A stretch of 64,000 bases of DNA. Source: SB11 sp965249955 (lineage in GTDB: Bacteria > Bacteroidota > Bacteroidia > UBA8524). How positions within the stretch are numbered: position 1 is the stretch's first letter; each line of letters opens with the position of its first letter. The position numbers were made by a program, and so were the translations under genes. The stretch is taken from contig OZ252261.1 of NCBI GenBank assembly GCA_965249955.1, positions 1,550,001-1,614,000 of the forward strand, in the 5' to 3' direction. This document shows positions 1-7,301 of the stretch, piece by piece. Below the pieces are notes generated by a model, which saw nothing but the letters and a program-made list of their open reading frames with translations, had not been told where the DNA came from and ran no database searches.

Positions 1-856
1 GCAGTTTAGATTTAACCGCATTGAATTGAGACCATATAATCAAGTGGCCTACTTTTTCAAAAGTTACTACTTCTTTTTTGGGTGCGTTTACCAGCATTTT
101 CTCGTAAAAAGCTACGTTACCATAGGGTACCAGTATATCTTTTGTGCCGTGCATAATGGTACAAGGCACTTTAATGTTTTGCCAAAGGGGCAGCATTTTG
201 TCCAGCTCTCCTTTTAGGGGCATTAGTTCCAAATTACTGGCAACCAACATCTTGGGCATTACGGCTTGCACTACGCCTAATTTAAGAAAAAAGCGATACG
301 GCTCTTTTTTCTCCATAGCAGGGTCGATAGACGGAGCTAGAAAAAGCAAAGACGACATTGCTTTGGGGTAATCCATTGCCATGCGGGCTATTATAGGGCC
401 ACCTAGCGAGTGTCCCGCCAATATGGGTTTGTGTTTTGATTTTGAGGTTTTTAATATGGGCAATAGCATTGCGGCTTGTGCTTCCATAGAAGGTTCGGCA
501 AAACCTGCCCCGCTACCGCCATAGCCCGGTCTATCAACAGAAACTAAACAGGCATGATTGGTAAGTGCGGTATCTTTAAAATAATCTAGGAAAGCATCCC
601 ATCCCCCCGGCGAGCCGTGTACAAACACAACCATAGGTTTGTTTATGTCGCCTATTTGCACATATTGCATTTGGCGACCAAGAGCCTCGTAGGTATAATA
701 AACAGGCTTAGGGTCGCGGTTTTCAAACTGTTCTTCAACGGTTTTTTTGCCTGTTAATACGGCTGATGAAGCACATTGTGTAAGCGCACCAAACACCACA
801 TAAAACCCTGCAAACCAAAGCAGTATTTTAAAAGGTATTGAGCCACGTACACGCAT
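1..856 (-). CDS. alpha/beta hydrolase, membrane-anchored (3' end outside window)
   Basis: The reading frame runs off the left edge, so only the first 285 residues are present. A hydrophobic stretch at about residues 10-27 looks like a signal anchor. The fold is shown by the oxyanion-hole motif HGSPGG (80-85), the nucleophile elbow GHSLGG with Ser150, an acid at Asp240 (HGTKD) and His271 (VGHLIIW). All three catalytic residues are therefore present and the missing part is short. The substrate cannot be read from sequence; the family covers esterases, lipases and related hydrolases. It lies 48 bp downstream of the HAD phosphatase on the same strand and is probably the last gene of the upp operon. 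Start chosen at the only ATG ahead of the anchor. Confidence 0.85.
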   Translation of the reverse strand, partial: MRVRGSIPFKILLWFAGFYVVFGALTQCASSAVLTGKKTVEEQFENRDPKPVYYTYEALGRQMQYVQIGDINKPMVVFVHGSPGGWDAFLDYFKDTALTNHACLVSVDRPGYGGSGAGFAEPSMEAQAAMLLPILKTSKSKHKPILAGHSLGGPIIARMAMDYPKAMSSLLFLAPSIDPAMEKKEPYRFFLKLGVVQAVMPKMLVASNLELMPLKGELDKMLPLWQNIKVPCTIMHGTKDILVPYGNVAFYEKMLVNAPKKEVVTFEKVGHLIIWSQFNAVKSKL

Positions 857-904
857 ATTTTTCTTTTATGTATGTTAAATCAAATTTCGTGCTATTTTGT
901 TTGC

Positions 905-1603
905 CTACAAAAATTCTTTTAGCTCTATCAATTGATGTATTTCTCGCTCTACGGTGTGTTGGTGCGGTATTTTCTCAGGATTAAAAAACACCGAATCAAT
1001 GTTTGATGCCATAGCCCCTTTTATATCGGCATCAATATTATCGCCAATCATAATGGTTTGTGGAGCTACTGCATTATTCATTTGCAGCAGTTGCTCAAAA
1101 ATACGCGGGTCGGGCTTGGCATACCCATAATTTTCTGAGGTGAGCAAATGGGTAAAATACTTAGCTATACCGCTGTTGTTTATTTTGCGGTGTTGGGTTT
1201 CTTCAAAACCATTGGTGAGGATAGACAGGGTATATTTTTGGCTTAAATACTCCAACACTTCAAGTGTGTGCGGAAACAGGTTGGTTTTGGTAGGGCAAAG
1301 CTCTAAGTACAGTTGCCAAATACCATCGGGCACGTCTTGTGGGCTAACACCCAGTTGAATAAAAGCATCTTCAAAGCGTTTTACACGCAAAACATCTTTT
1401 GTTATCTCGCGGCGGTTGTACAAGTGCCACATTTGTGCGTTTATAGCACGGTATTTCTCAATAAAAATATCGGGATGGGTTACGCCAAAATCTTTTAGCT
1501 TGTAATGGTGGTATAAGTGTACCAGTGTTTCTTCTGAGTTTTTTTCAAAATCCCACAACGTATGGTCGAGGTCGAAAAAAATGTGTTTGTATTCTTTCTG
1601 CAT
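905..1603 (-). CDS. HAD-family hydrolase, YjjG-type nucleotidase
   Basis: This is a 232-residue HAD subfamily IA phosphatase. Motif I is FFDLDHTLWDF with the nucleophile and acid-base pair Asp11 and Asp13, motif II is the TNGFE segment, motif III is the Lys of YAKPDPRIF and motif IV is IGDNIDADI. Sequence and length resemble YjjG, which dephosphorylates (including non-canonical) pyrimidine nucleoside monophosphates; that substrate is inferred. The start codon overlaps the stop codon of upp by one base (TAATG), so translation is likely coupled. Pairing with uracil phosphoribosyltransferase fits a role in pyrimidine nucleotide housekeeping. Confidence 0.85.
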   Translation of the reverse strand: MQKEYKHIFFDLDHTLWDFEKNSEETLVHLYHHYKLKDFGVTHPDIFIEKYRAINAQMWHLYNRREITKDVLRVKRFEDAFIQLGVSPQDVPDGIWQLYLELCPTKTNLFPHTLEVLEYLSQKYTLSILTNGFEETQHRKINNSGIAKYFTHLLTSENYGYAKPDPRIFEQLLQMNNAVAPQTIMIGDNIDADIKGAMASNIDSVFFNPEKIPHQHTVEREIHQLIELKEFL

Positions 1604-2253
1604 TATTCTTTCAGTCCAAAGGCAAGGTCGCCCGCGTCGCCCAATCCGGGCACAATATAACTGTGCGAATTTAAGGCATCATCAACAGCACCTATCCAAA
1701 AACTTACGTTTTTTAAGTTGGCATTAAGGTTTGCCAAGCCTTGCCTGCTTGCCACCACTGCCACTATATGGGTGTGTGCGGGTTCACCTTTACTTAATAA
1801 TGAGTTGAGTGTAAGCAATGCCGATTTGCCTGTGGCCAACATAGGGTCGGCAAAAATAAGGGTGCGGCCTTTTAGCTTGGGCGAAGCCAAATAATCCAAC
1901 TCGATTTCAAACGATGAGTCGTCTAAATACTTCCTATATGCCGATATAAAAGCCCTATCGGCATTGTCAAAATAGTTAGCTATACCTTGTTGCAGAGGTA
2001 AGCCTGCCCGCAAAACCGAAGCAATTACGGGTTGGGTAGTAAGTATTTTTGTGCTAGTAGTAGTTAGCGGGGTTTCTGTCTCAACATCCTTATACACAAG
2101 CTCTTTGCTCAGTTCGTAGGCTAGTATTTCGCCTATACGTTCAATGTTTCTATTAAACCGTAAGCGGTCGGTTTGTATGCGTTTATCTCGTATTTCTGTT
2201 AGAAATTGTTGAATTACCGAGTTTTTCTCAGCTAAAACTGTAATTTTGTTCAT
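1603..2253 (-). CDS. upp: uracil phosphoribosyltransferase
   Basis: Converts uracil and PRPP to UMP in pyrimidine salvage. At 216 residues the length fits the family. The PRPP-binding loop is visible as LIFADPMLATGKS, and the C-terminal uracil-binding signature is YIVPGLGDAGDLAFG. It is the first gene of a minus-strand operon with the HAD nucleotidase (1-bp stop/start overlap) and then the alpha/beta hydrolase. It is divergent from the DUF4783-like gene, with 76 bp between the two starts. Confidence 0.95.
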   Translation of the reverse strand: MNKITVLAEKNSVIQQFLTEIRDKRIQTDRLRFNRNIERIGEILAYELSKELVYKDVETETPLTTTSTKILTTQPVIASVLRAGLPLQQGIANYFDNADRAFISAYRKYLDDSSFEIELDYLASPKLKGRTLIFADPMLATGKSALLTLNSLLSKGEPAHTHIVAVVASRQGLANLNANLKNVSFWIGAVDDALNSHSYIVPGLGDAGDLAFGLKE

Positions 2254-2303
2254 AGGCTATAGGTAGTTAGCTCAACCAAAAAACATAAAAAGCTACATTG
2301 GCA

Positions 2304-2311
2304 TACTTTTG
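2304..2311 (+). promoter_or_regulatory. -7 box TACTTTTG ahead of DUF4783-like gene
   Basis: The octamer fits the Bacteroidota -7 consensus TAnnTTTG and ends 18 nt before the chosen ATG at 2330. No TTG at the expected -33 distance is evident, so this is a weak call. Confidence 0.4.
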
Positions 2312-2329
2312 GTTTTACACTATAAAGTT

Positions 2330-2734
2330 ATGGATACTGTGAAACAAAACATAGCAAAAATTTCGGTAGTATTATTGGTAGGCTTTTTATCGGCATTTAC
2401 TATAATGGCTGATATTTTTGACAGTGTGGCCGAGGGGATACGCAAAAACAACGCTAAAGAAGTGGCCAATTACTTCAACTCGAGTGTTGAATTGAATATT
2501 GAAAACAACGAGGGCGTATATAGCAAAACCCAAGCCGAAATGGTGCTGAAAAACTTTTTTGGGCAGCACGCTTGCACTAAATACGAGATTACCCACCGCG
2601 CAAAATCATACGGAAACAATAGTTTTGCTATAGGCAGCTATAAATCAGCCGCAGGCAATTACCGCGTTACTGTGTATGTAAAAGAAATGGGTGGCAAAAA
2701 CCTCATCCACGAGATGAAGTTTGAAAAAGAATAG
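2330..2734 (+). CDS. DUF4783-like exported protein
   Basis: A small protein of 134 residues when started at the ATG at 2330; an upstream in-frame GTG is possible but lies next to the -7 box. An N-terminal hydrophobic segment (about residues 11-27) looks like a signal peptide. The remainder resembles the Bacteroidota DUF4783 family, which has an NTF2/SnoaL-like alpha+beta appearance, with no catalytic motif that I recognise. It sits just upstream of nadC; I recall this neighbourhood being common in Bacteroidota, but the link is unproven. A strong palindrome separates it from nadC, so the two are probably separate transcripts. Confidence 0.7.
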   Translation: MDTVKQNIAKISVVLLVGFLSAFTIMADIFDSVAEGIRKNNAKEVANYFNSSVELNIENNEGVYSKTQAEMVLKNFFGQHACTKYEITHRAKSYGNNSFAIGSYKSAAGNYRVTVYVKEMGGKNLIHEMKFEKE

Positions 2735-2754
2735 CGTTTCTAAAGTTATTTTGT

Positions 2755-2825
2755 TGGATTAAAATCCACCACTTTTGAAATTACAGGGCAAAAGAGGACT
2801 TAAGTCCTCTTTTGCCCTGTAATTT
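2755..2825. repeat. two-hairpin palindromic repeat, copy A (also terminator-like)
   Basis: A small hairpin (TGGATT 2755-2760 with AATCCA 2763-2768) is followed by a 48-bp perfect palindrome at 2778-2825 centred on 2801/2802, flanked by a T run. The same two-hairpin layout with related sequence recurs at 46707-46770. It may end transcription from the upstream gene, but a stem of 24 bp with no loop exceeds a normal terminator. Confidence 0.8.
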
Positions 2826-2873
2826 TTTGATAGAATAAGGTTTCAACCCATTTAGTCTATTGTTTTTTGGTTT

Positions 2874-2881
2874 TACCTTTG
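2874..2881 (+). promoter_or_regulatory. -7 box TACCTTTG four bases before nadC ATG
   Basis: TACCTTTG matches TAnnTTTG and ends only 4 nt upstream of the nadC start codon, which would put the transcription start at or next to the ATG, giving a leaderless or near-leaderless mRNA. Confidence 0.5.
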
Positions 2882-2885
2882 CCGC

Positions 2886-3743
2886 ATGAATTCTTTGTTC
2901 ACCTCACCCCAATGTGTTGATTTTATCGCTCGCAGTCTGCAAGAAGATATTGGCAGCGGCGACCACTCGTCGTTAGCCTCAATTCCACAAGGCACACAAG
3001 GCAAAGCTCGTATGCTGATAAAAGAAGACTGTATTTTGGCGGGACTGGAGTTGGCGTATACCATTTTTAAACAAGTAGATGCTAATTTAGAAGTGGAGCT
3101 ACTGCTTGCCGATGGTGATAGGGTGAAAAAGGGCGATGTGGGTTTGTTGGTGCAGGGCAGTGTACACAGCATACTAAAAGCCGAAAGATTGGTGCTTAAC
3201 TGTGCCCAACGCCTTAGCGGCATTGCCACCACTACTAACAAAATAGTCCAGTTGGTAGAGGGGCTACACACAAAAATTTTAGACACACGAAAAACCACAC
3301 CACAACTGCGTTTTCTTGAAAAATGGGCAGTAACTGTTGGTGGCGGTTACAACCATCGCATAGGTTTATACGATATGATAATGCTGAAAGACAATCACGT
3401 GGACTATGCGGGAGGAATTGAAGCGGCAATAACAAGCACACAAGCCTATTTGAAAAAAAACAACCTTAGTTTAAAAATTGAGGTGGAGACACGCAACATT
3501 TCTGAGGTAAAGCAAGTCTTACAGGTAGGCGGTGTAAACCGCATAATGTTGGACAATTTTAGCCCAACGCTTTTGCAAGAGGCTATTAACCTGATAGACA
3601 AGAGGTTTGAGACTGAAGCATCAGGCGGCATAACGCTAGAAACGGTGCGAGAATATGCTGAAACGGGAGTAGATTTTATTTCGGTTGGAGCATTAACTCA
3701 TTCAGTAAAAAGCTTGGATATCAGTTTAAAAGAGTATATTTAG
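2886..3743 (+). CDS. nadC: nicotinate-nucleotide diphosphorylase (carboxylating)
   Basis: Quinolinate phosphoribosyltransferase: quinolinate plus PRPP gives nicotinate mononucleotide, CO2 and PPi, the committed step of de novo NAD synthesis. The 285-residue length is standard. Signature segments are DTRKTTP (133-139), GGGYNHRIGL (152-161) and MLKDNH (166-171), plus IMLDN in the C-terminal barrel. The start is the ATG just after the -7 box. The other nad biosynthesis genes are not in the window. Confidence 0.96.
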   Translation: MNSLFTSPQCVDFIARSLQEDIGSGDHSSLASIPQGTQGKARMLIKEDCILAGLELAYTIFKQVDANLEVELLLADGDRVKKGDVGLLVQGSVHSILKAERLVLNCAQRLSGIATTTNKIVQLVEGLHTKILDTRKTTPQLRFLEKWAVTVGGGYNHRIGLYDMIMLKDNHVDYAGGIEAAITSTQAYLKKNNLSLKIEVETRNISEVKQVLQVGGVNRIMLDNFSPTLLQEAINLIDKRFETEASGGITLETVREYAETGVDFISVGALTHSVKSLDISLKEYI

Positions 3744-3760
3744 AAAAAACAGCACGGTTT

Positions 3761-3789
3761 TTGTAATTTACTTTTATAGCGTAACTTTG
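3761..3789 (+). promoter_or_regulatory. promoter TTG-N18-TAACTTTG
   Basis: TTG at 3761-3763 and TAACTTTG at 3782-3789, separated by 18 nt, match the Bacteroidota housekeeping promoter. The expected start is near 3794, 10 nt before the ATG of the first T9SS cargo gene. Confidence 0.65.
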
Positions 3790-3803
3790 AATTAATATAG
3801 ATT

Positions 3804-4481
3804 ATGAAGAGAATACTACTTTCAGTTTTTGTTTTGTTGGCTTTCGTGTCTTCACAAGCCCAGTTTACCTTTAATCCGGGTAGCAAGGGCACTAAAGTGT
3901 CTGGCTCGGCTGCCGAATTTGAATTGGTGGGTTATAGTTTTGTTAAAAACACTGGAACTACTACCAAAACATTTGTTTGGAAAATGGCTACACCTGCACT
4001 ACCAAGTCAATGGTCGTCAGCAATATGCGATAAAAATCTTTGCCACGATGTTGGTGTGATTCGCGGTACTTTTGAACTTGCCCCTGGTGATTCAGGAAAT
4101 ATTGATATACATACTTACCCTAAAAGCACTGGCGGTTCAGGACAAGTAGATGTACAAATTTTTGAAGAAGGAGATAGCGCAAACTCAAAATACCAAAGTT
4201 TTGATTTTAGTGCTTGGGCACTAAGCGCACGCAACCCTGCAAAAGCAAGTATAGAAGTATACCCAAATCCTGCTACCAATAAACTAAACATTACTTTAGA
4301 TATTGATAAATCTGTAAGCATTGATGTATATAATGTATTGGGACAGTTGAAAAAAACACACGTACACACAGGCGGAACAAGCACAATGGATTTGACCGAC
4401 CTTGCAGCAGGTATTTACTTTTTACGCTATACCGATGATAACGGCAAAGTGGTGTCAAAACAGTTTAAAAAACTGAGCTAA
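3804..4481 (+). CDS. secreted protein with T9SS type A sorting domain (paralog 1)
   Basis: The 225-residue product has a Sec signal peptide (residues 1-20, ending SSQAQ), a central beta-rich domain of unknown function (about 20-145) and a C-terminal T9SS type A sorting domain starting at VYPNPATNKL (about 151). That domain directs export through the type IX system and anchoring or release at the cell surface. The central part resembles the product of the next gene (shared FTFN/FAFN start, SGSAAE/YGSAGQ and W-xx-NV/NL segments), so the two are tandem paralogs. A strong promoter precedes it and a terminator follows. Function unknown. Confidence 0.85.
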   Translation: MKRILLSVFVLLAFVSSQAQFTFNPGSKGTKVSGSAAEFELVGYSFVKNTGTTTKTFVWKMATPALPSQWSSAICDKNLCHDVGVIRGTFELAPGDSGNIDIHTYPKSTGGSGQVDVQIFEEGDSANSKYQSFDFSAWALSARNPAKASIEVYPNPATNKLNITLDIDKSVSIDVYNVLGQLKKTHVHTGGTSTMDLTDLAAGIYFLRYTDDNGKVVSKQFKKLS

Positions 4482-4505
4482 TACCTCTTTGTTTAAAAAT
4501 ATACT

Positions 4506-4536
4506 AAAGCCCTTTCGCTGTGCGAAAGGGCTTTTT
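4506..4536 (+). terminator. rho-independent terminator
   Basis: Arms AAAGCCCTTTCGC (4506-4518) and its exact complement (4522-4534) enclose a 3-nt loop and end in a T run. It ends the first T9SS cargo transcript. Confidence 0.9.
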
Positions 4537-4604
4537 GTTTGTCGAAAAAAACAGCAATGGAATAAGAGATTAACTATTTTGACGTTCTTTTAATAAACAC
4601 AATT

Positions 4605-5294
4605 ATGAAAAAACTAGTACTCTTATCAATTCTTATAGTGCTTTGCGCAATAGGTAAAGCACAATTTGCCTTTAACGTAAGGTTTGTAAACGAAGATGTT
4701 TATGGCTCAGCGGGGCAAACAGAACTAAAGGCAACAGGCTATATTATAAATACCAGTGGGCAAAAAGCAACCTTTATATGGCAATTATCAAAAGGCAGCA
4801 CACCCAACAGTTGGGAGGTAAATGTTTCTGATAAAACAACCAACTACCCTCCGTCTACTTCCTTTGGCTCAATTGTTATAGAAAATGGCGACTCTGCCGT
4901 AATAAACATACATCTAAACCCTGCTATGGCAAGTGGTGCAGGAGACGTTACCTTAACTGTGGCCGACCAAGCCGACCCTTTTGATATGATAGATGCCCCA
5001 ATAACTTACCACGTTTGGGCAGTTAATGTTCCCGAAATGGCCAATACAAGGTCTAGTGAGTTATTCTCTCCCAACCCTGCTACAAACACTATTTCGCTAA
5101 CTACCCCAATTACACAACCACTTTATGTTGAGATATATAATAGTATTGGGCAGCTACAACTGTCGCACACTATTTCTCCGCAAAACCCGGCTATACCGGT
5201 TAGCACTTTACCCAAAGGTTTATATATAATACGCTACACCAACTCAAAAGGCAACGTCATCTCACAAAAGATTAAAAAAGAAGGAATAAACTAA
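4605..5294 (+). CDS. secreted protein with T9SS type A sorting domain (paralog 2)
   Basis: A 229-residue protein with a signal peptide (1-19, ending GKAQ), a beta-rich middle domain related to that of the preceding gene, and a C-terminal sorting domain beginning FSPNPATNTI (about 155) with the usual YNSIGQL and LPKGLYIIRY blocks. The overall design equals that of its upstream neighbour, which suggests local duplication and divergence. Each copy has its own terminator, so they are not one operon. No enzyme motif is visible. Confidence 0.83.
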   Translation: MKKLVLLSILIVLCAIGKAQFAFNVRFVNEDVYGSAGQTELKATGYIINTSGQKATFIWQLSKGSTPNSWEVNVSDKTTNYPPSTSFGSIVIENGDSAVINIHLNPAMASGAGDVTLTVADQADPFDMIDAPITYHVWAVNVPEMANTRSSELFSPNPATNTISLTTPITQPLYVEIYNSIGQLQLSHTISPQNPAIPVSTLPKGLYIIRYTNSKGNVISQKIKKEGIN

Positions 5295-5314
5295 AACCGC
5301 ATTATAATTTTTTG

Positions 5315-5341
5315 AAGCCAACCGCACAGGTTGGCTTTTTT
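5315..5341 (+). terminator. rho-independent terminator
   Basis: Arms AAGCCAACC (5315-5323) and GGTTGGCTT (5329-5337) with a 5-nt loop, followed by a T run, end the second T9SS cargo gene. Confidence 0.88.
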
Positions 5342-5428
5342 GTTTTATATCCATCAATAAAAAAGTAAAGCCTTGCTTTCTTAAAATGGTTTCCGTTAAC
5401 TTGCTACAAATCAAAATAAACACCATCT

Positions 5429-6526
5429 GTGAAAATTGCCGTTTTCAAAGAAACCCGCCCCAACGAAACTCGCGTAGCTCTTACGCCACAAGTTGCACAA
5501 CAATATATAAAACAAGGCCATGAAGTATTGATTGAAACCGATGCAGGCCTTACCTCGTTTTTTAGCAACCAAGCCTATGCCGATGCAGGGGCTACCGTTA
5601 CTGAAAAAGCCAACTTGGTTTCTGCCAATATATTTTTAAAAGTAAATCAGCCTACTGATGACGAAATTGCGTTGATACCGCAAGGCAAAATATTGGTTAG
5701 TTTTTTATATGCCGCCCACAACCGCGATTTGGCCGAGAAAGTCGCCGCCAAAGGTATTAGCTGCTTTGCTATGGATGCCATACCGCGTATTTCGCGCGCG
5801 CAAAATATGGACGCACTTAGCTCGCAAAGCAATTTAGCAGGTTATAAGGCTGTGCTAATGGGTGCAAACGCTATGGGCAAAATATTCCCTATGCTTATGA
5901 CGGCGGCGGGAACCGTAGCCCCATCAAAAGTATTAATATTTGGTGTGGGTGTAGCAGGTTTGCAAGCCATAGCTACTGCCAAACGCTTGGGTGCAGTAGT
6001 AGAAGCAACCGACGTTCGTCCTGAAACAAAAGAACAAGTCGAGTCGCTAGGCGGAAAGTTTGTGATGGTAGAGGGGGGAGATACCGTGAAAACCGAAGGC
6101 GGATATGCCAAAGAAGTAAGCGAAGACTACCTGCGCCGACAAAAAGAAACAATACTAAAACATCTATCGCAAGCCGATTTGGTAATAACTACCGCACTGG
6201 TAATGGGTAAAAAAGCCCCCGTACTAATTACCGAAGAAATGGTGAAAGCCATGAAGTTTGGTAGTGTGATAGTAGATATGGCTGTAGAACAAGGTGGTAA
6301 CTGTGAGGTTAGCGAATTGGACAAAATAGCAACTAAACACGGAGTAAAAATTATAGGGCAAAGCAATATACCCGCTTTGTTGCCCCAAAACGCCAGCGAT
6401 TTGTACGCCAAAAACATATACAACCTATTAACTCATCTTGCCACTAGCGAGGGTATGAAGTGGGAAATGGAAGAGGAAATTACTGCGGGGACTTTGGTGG
6501 TGCACGAAGGGAAGGTGCTTAAGTAA
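5429..6526 (+). CDS. pntA1: NAD(P) transhydrogenase subunit alpha part 1 (dI, NAD-binding)
   Basis: Cytoplasmic NAD(H)-binding domain I of the proton-translocating transhydrogenase, which transfers hydride from NADH to NADP+ using the proton motive force. The 365 residues begin at GTG, the only start that keeps the conserved KIAVFKE opening. The Rossmann motif GVGVAG lies at 172-177 and the mobile-loop region RAQNMD at 123-128. The alpha subunit is split, as in many bacteria, with its membrane part encoded by pntA2. A four-helix-bundle gene with flanking inverted repeats begins directly after this stop codon and separates it from pntA2. Confidence 0.95.
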   Translation: MKIAVFKETRPNETRVALTPQVAQQYIKQGHEVLIETDAGLTSFFSNQAYADAGATVTEKANLVSANIFLKVNQPTDDEIALIPQGKILVSFLYAAHNRDLAEKVAAKGISCFAMDAIPRISRAQNMDALSSQSNLAGYKAVLMGANAMGKIFPMLMTAAGTVAPSKVLIFGVGVAGLQAIATAKRLGAVVEATDVRPETKEQVESLGGKFVMVEGGDTVKTEGGYAKEVSEDYLRRQKETILKHLSQADLVITTALVMGKKAPVLITEEMVKAMKFGSVIVDMAVEQGGNCEVSELDKIATKHGVKIIGQSNIPALLPQNASDLYAKNIYNLLTHLATSEGMKWEMEEEITAGTLVVHEGKVLK

Positions 6527-6957
6527 TTTACAGATTTTTTGATTATTAGATTTACTGATTATATGGTAAGCCCAAGTATTGAAAAATCGGAAGCATTTAA
6601 GCAAAGAACCAAAGTATTTGCTCTTAGAGTAATAAAAATGTATCAAAATTTGCCAAAAACAGAAGAGGCTCGAATAATTGGAAAACAATTGTTAAGATCA
6701 GCTACTTCAGTAGCTGCTAATTATAGGGCTGTTTGCAGAGCACGTTCAGAAGCAGAGTTTATTTCTAAACTAGGTATTGTGGTTGAAGAGGCGGACGAAA
6801 GTGTTTTTTGGTTAGAATTATTAGTTGAATCAGAAATTATAAAACAAGAAAAGTTAACCTTGTTAATAAAAGAAGCGAACGAAATTTTAGCTGTTGTAGC
6901 TTCATCACGAAAAACAGCAAAAAAATCTGTAAATCCGTCAATCAAAAAATCAGTTAA
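6527..6957 (+). mobile_element. IVS-like hairpin element 1 inside pnt operon
   Basis: Inverted repeats at 6527-6560 and 6924-6957 (34 nt each, about 27 complementary positions, including a 12-nt perfect core GATTTTTTGATT) enclose a four-helix-bundle gene. The arms are made of roughly 8-nt units of the form AATCnnnn (or its complement), and the left arm also reads as a 16-nt direct repeat (6532-6547, 6548-6563). Folded as RNA, the gene would sit in the loop of a long stem, the layout of 23S rRNA intervening sequences. Mobility is inferred; no transposase is present. Confidence 0.65.
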
Positions 6958-6979
6958 TACTAAGTCAACAAATCAATAA
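6563..6979 (+). CDS. four-helix-bundle protein, 23S rRNA intervening-sequence (S23) family, copy 1
   Basis: The product, 138 residues from the ATG at 6563, matches the four-helix-bundle family first known from proteins encoded in 23S rRNA intervening sequences. Signature blocks are the helix RTKVFALRVIKMYQ, the IGKQLLRSATSVAANYRAV segment, and KLGIVVEEADESVFWLELL. An in-frame TTG at 6539 lies inside the left inverted repeat and is less likely. The C-terminal tail (KSVN-rich, Lys/Ser/Asn) is encoded by the right inverted repeat and shows an 8-residue period, so it is a read-out of repeat DNA. Biochemical function is unknown; relatives include the Avd accessory protein of diversity-generating retroelements. 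It sits between pntA1 and pntA2, 11 bp before the latter. Confidence 0.88.
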   Translation: MVSPSIEKSEAFKQRTKVFALRVIKMYQNLPKTEEARIIGKQLLRSATSVAANYRAVCRARSEAEFISKLGIVVEEADESVFWLELLVESEIIKQEKLTLLIKEANEILAVVASSRKTAKKSVNPSIKKSVNTKSTNQ

Positions 6980-6990
6980 GCAATTTAACT

Positions 6991-7293
6991 ATGGATACAA
7001 TATTAAACTTCATTACCGAAAACCAACAAATGATATACATGGTTATCCTGATGATATTTGTTGGGATAGAGCTAATAGGCAAAGTACCATCGGTATTGCA
7101 CACCCCGCTAATGTCGGGGGCGAATGCAATACACGGTGTGGTAATTATTGGTGCAATAATAGTAATGGGTCAAGCCGATGAAACCCTTACCAAAGTACTG
7201 GGTTTTTTAGCCGTATTCTTGGGCACATTAAACGTTGTTGGTGGCTTTGTGGTTACCGATAGGATGTTGGAAATGTTTAAGAAGAAAAAATAA
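6991..7293 (+). CDS. pntA2: NAD(P) transhydrogenase subunit alpha part 2 (membrane)
   Basis: A 100-residue membrane protein forming the alpha-subunit part of the proton channel (domain II). Three to four transmembrane helices are visible (about 15-32, 48-60, 66-88), with the conserved segment PLMSGANAIHG (39-49). The length is that of stand-alone PntA2/PntAB proteins. Its separation from pntA1 and pntB by inserted four-helix-bundle elements is unusual; all three pnt frames themselves are intact. Confidence 0.94.
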   Translation: MDTILNFITENQQMIYMVILMIFVGIELIGKVPSVLHTPLMSGANAIHGVVIIGAIIVMGQADETLTKVLGFLAVFLGTLNVVGGFVVTDRMLEMFKKKK

Positions 7294-7301
7294 CCCCAAA
7301 A

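Noticed and set aside
6539..6562. Upstream TTG start for the first four-helix gene
   Set aside because: It lies inside the inverted-repeat arm; the ATG at 6563 follows the arm and fits the family N-terminus better.
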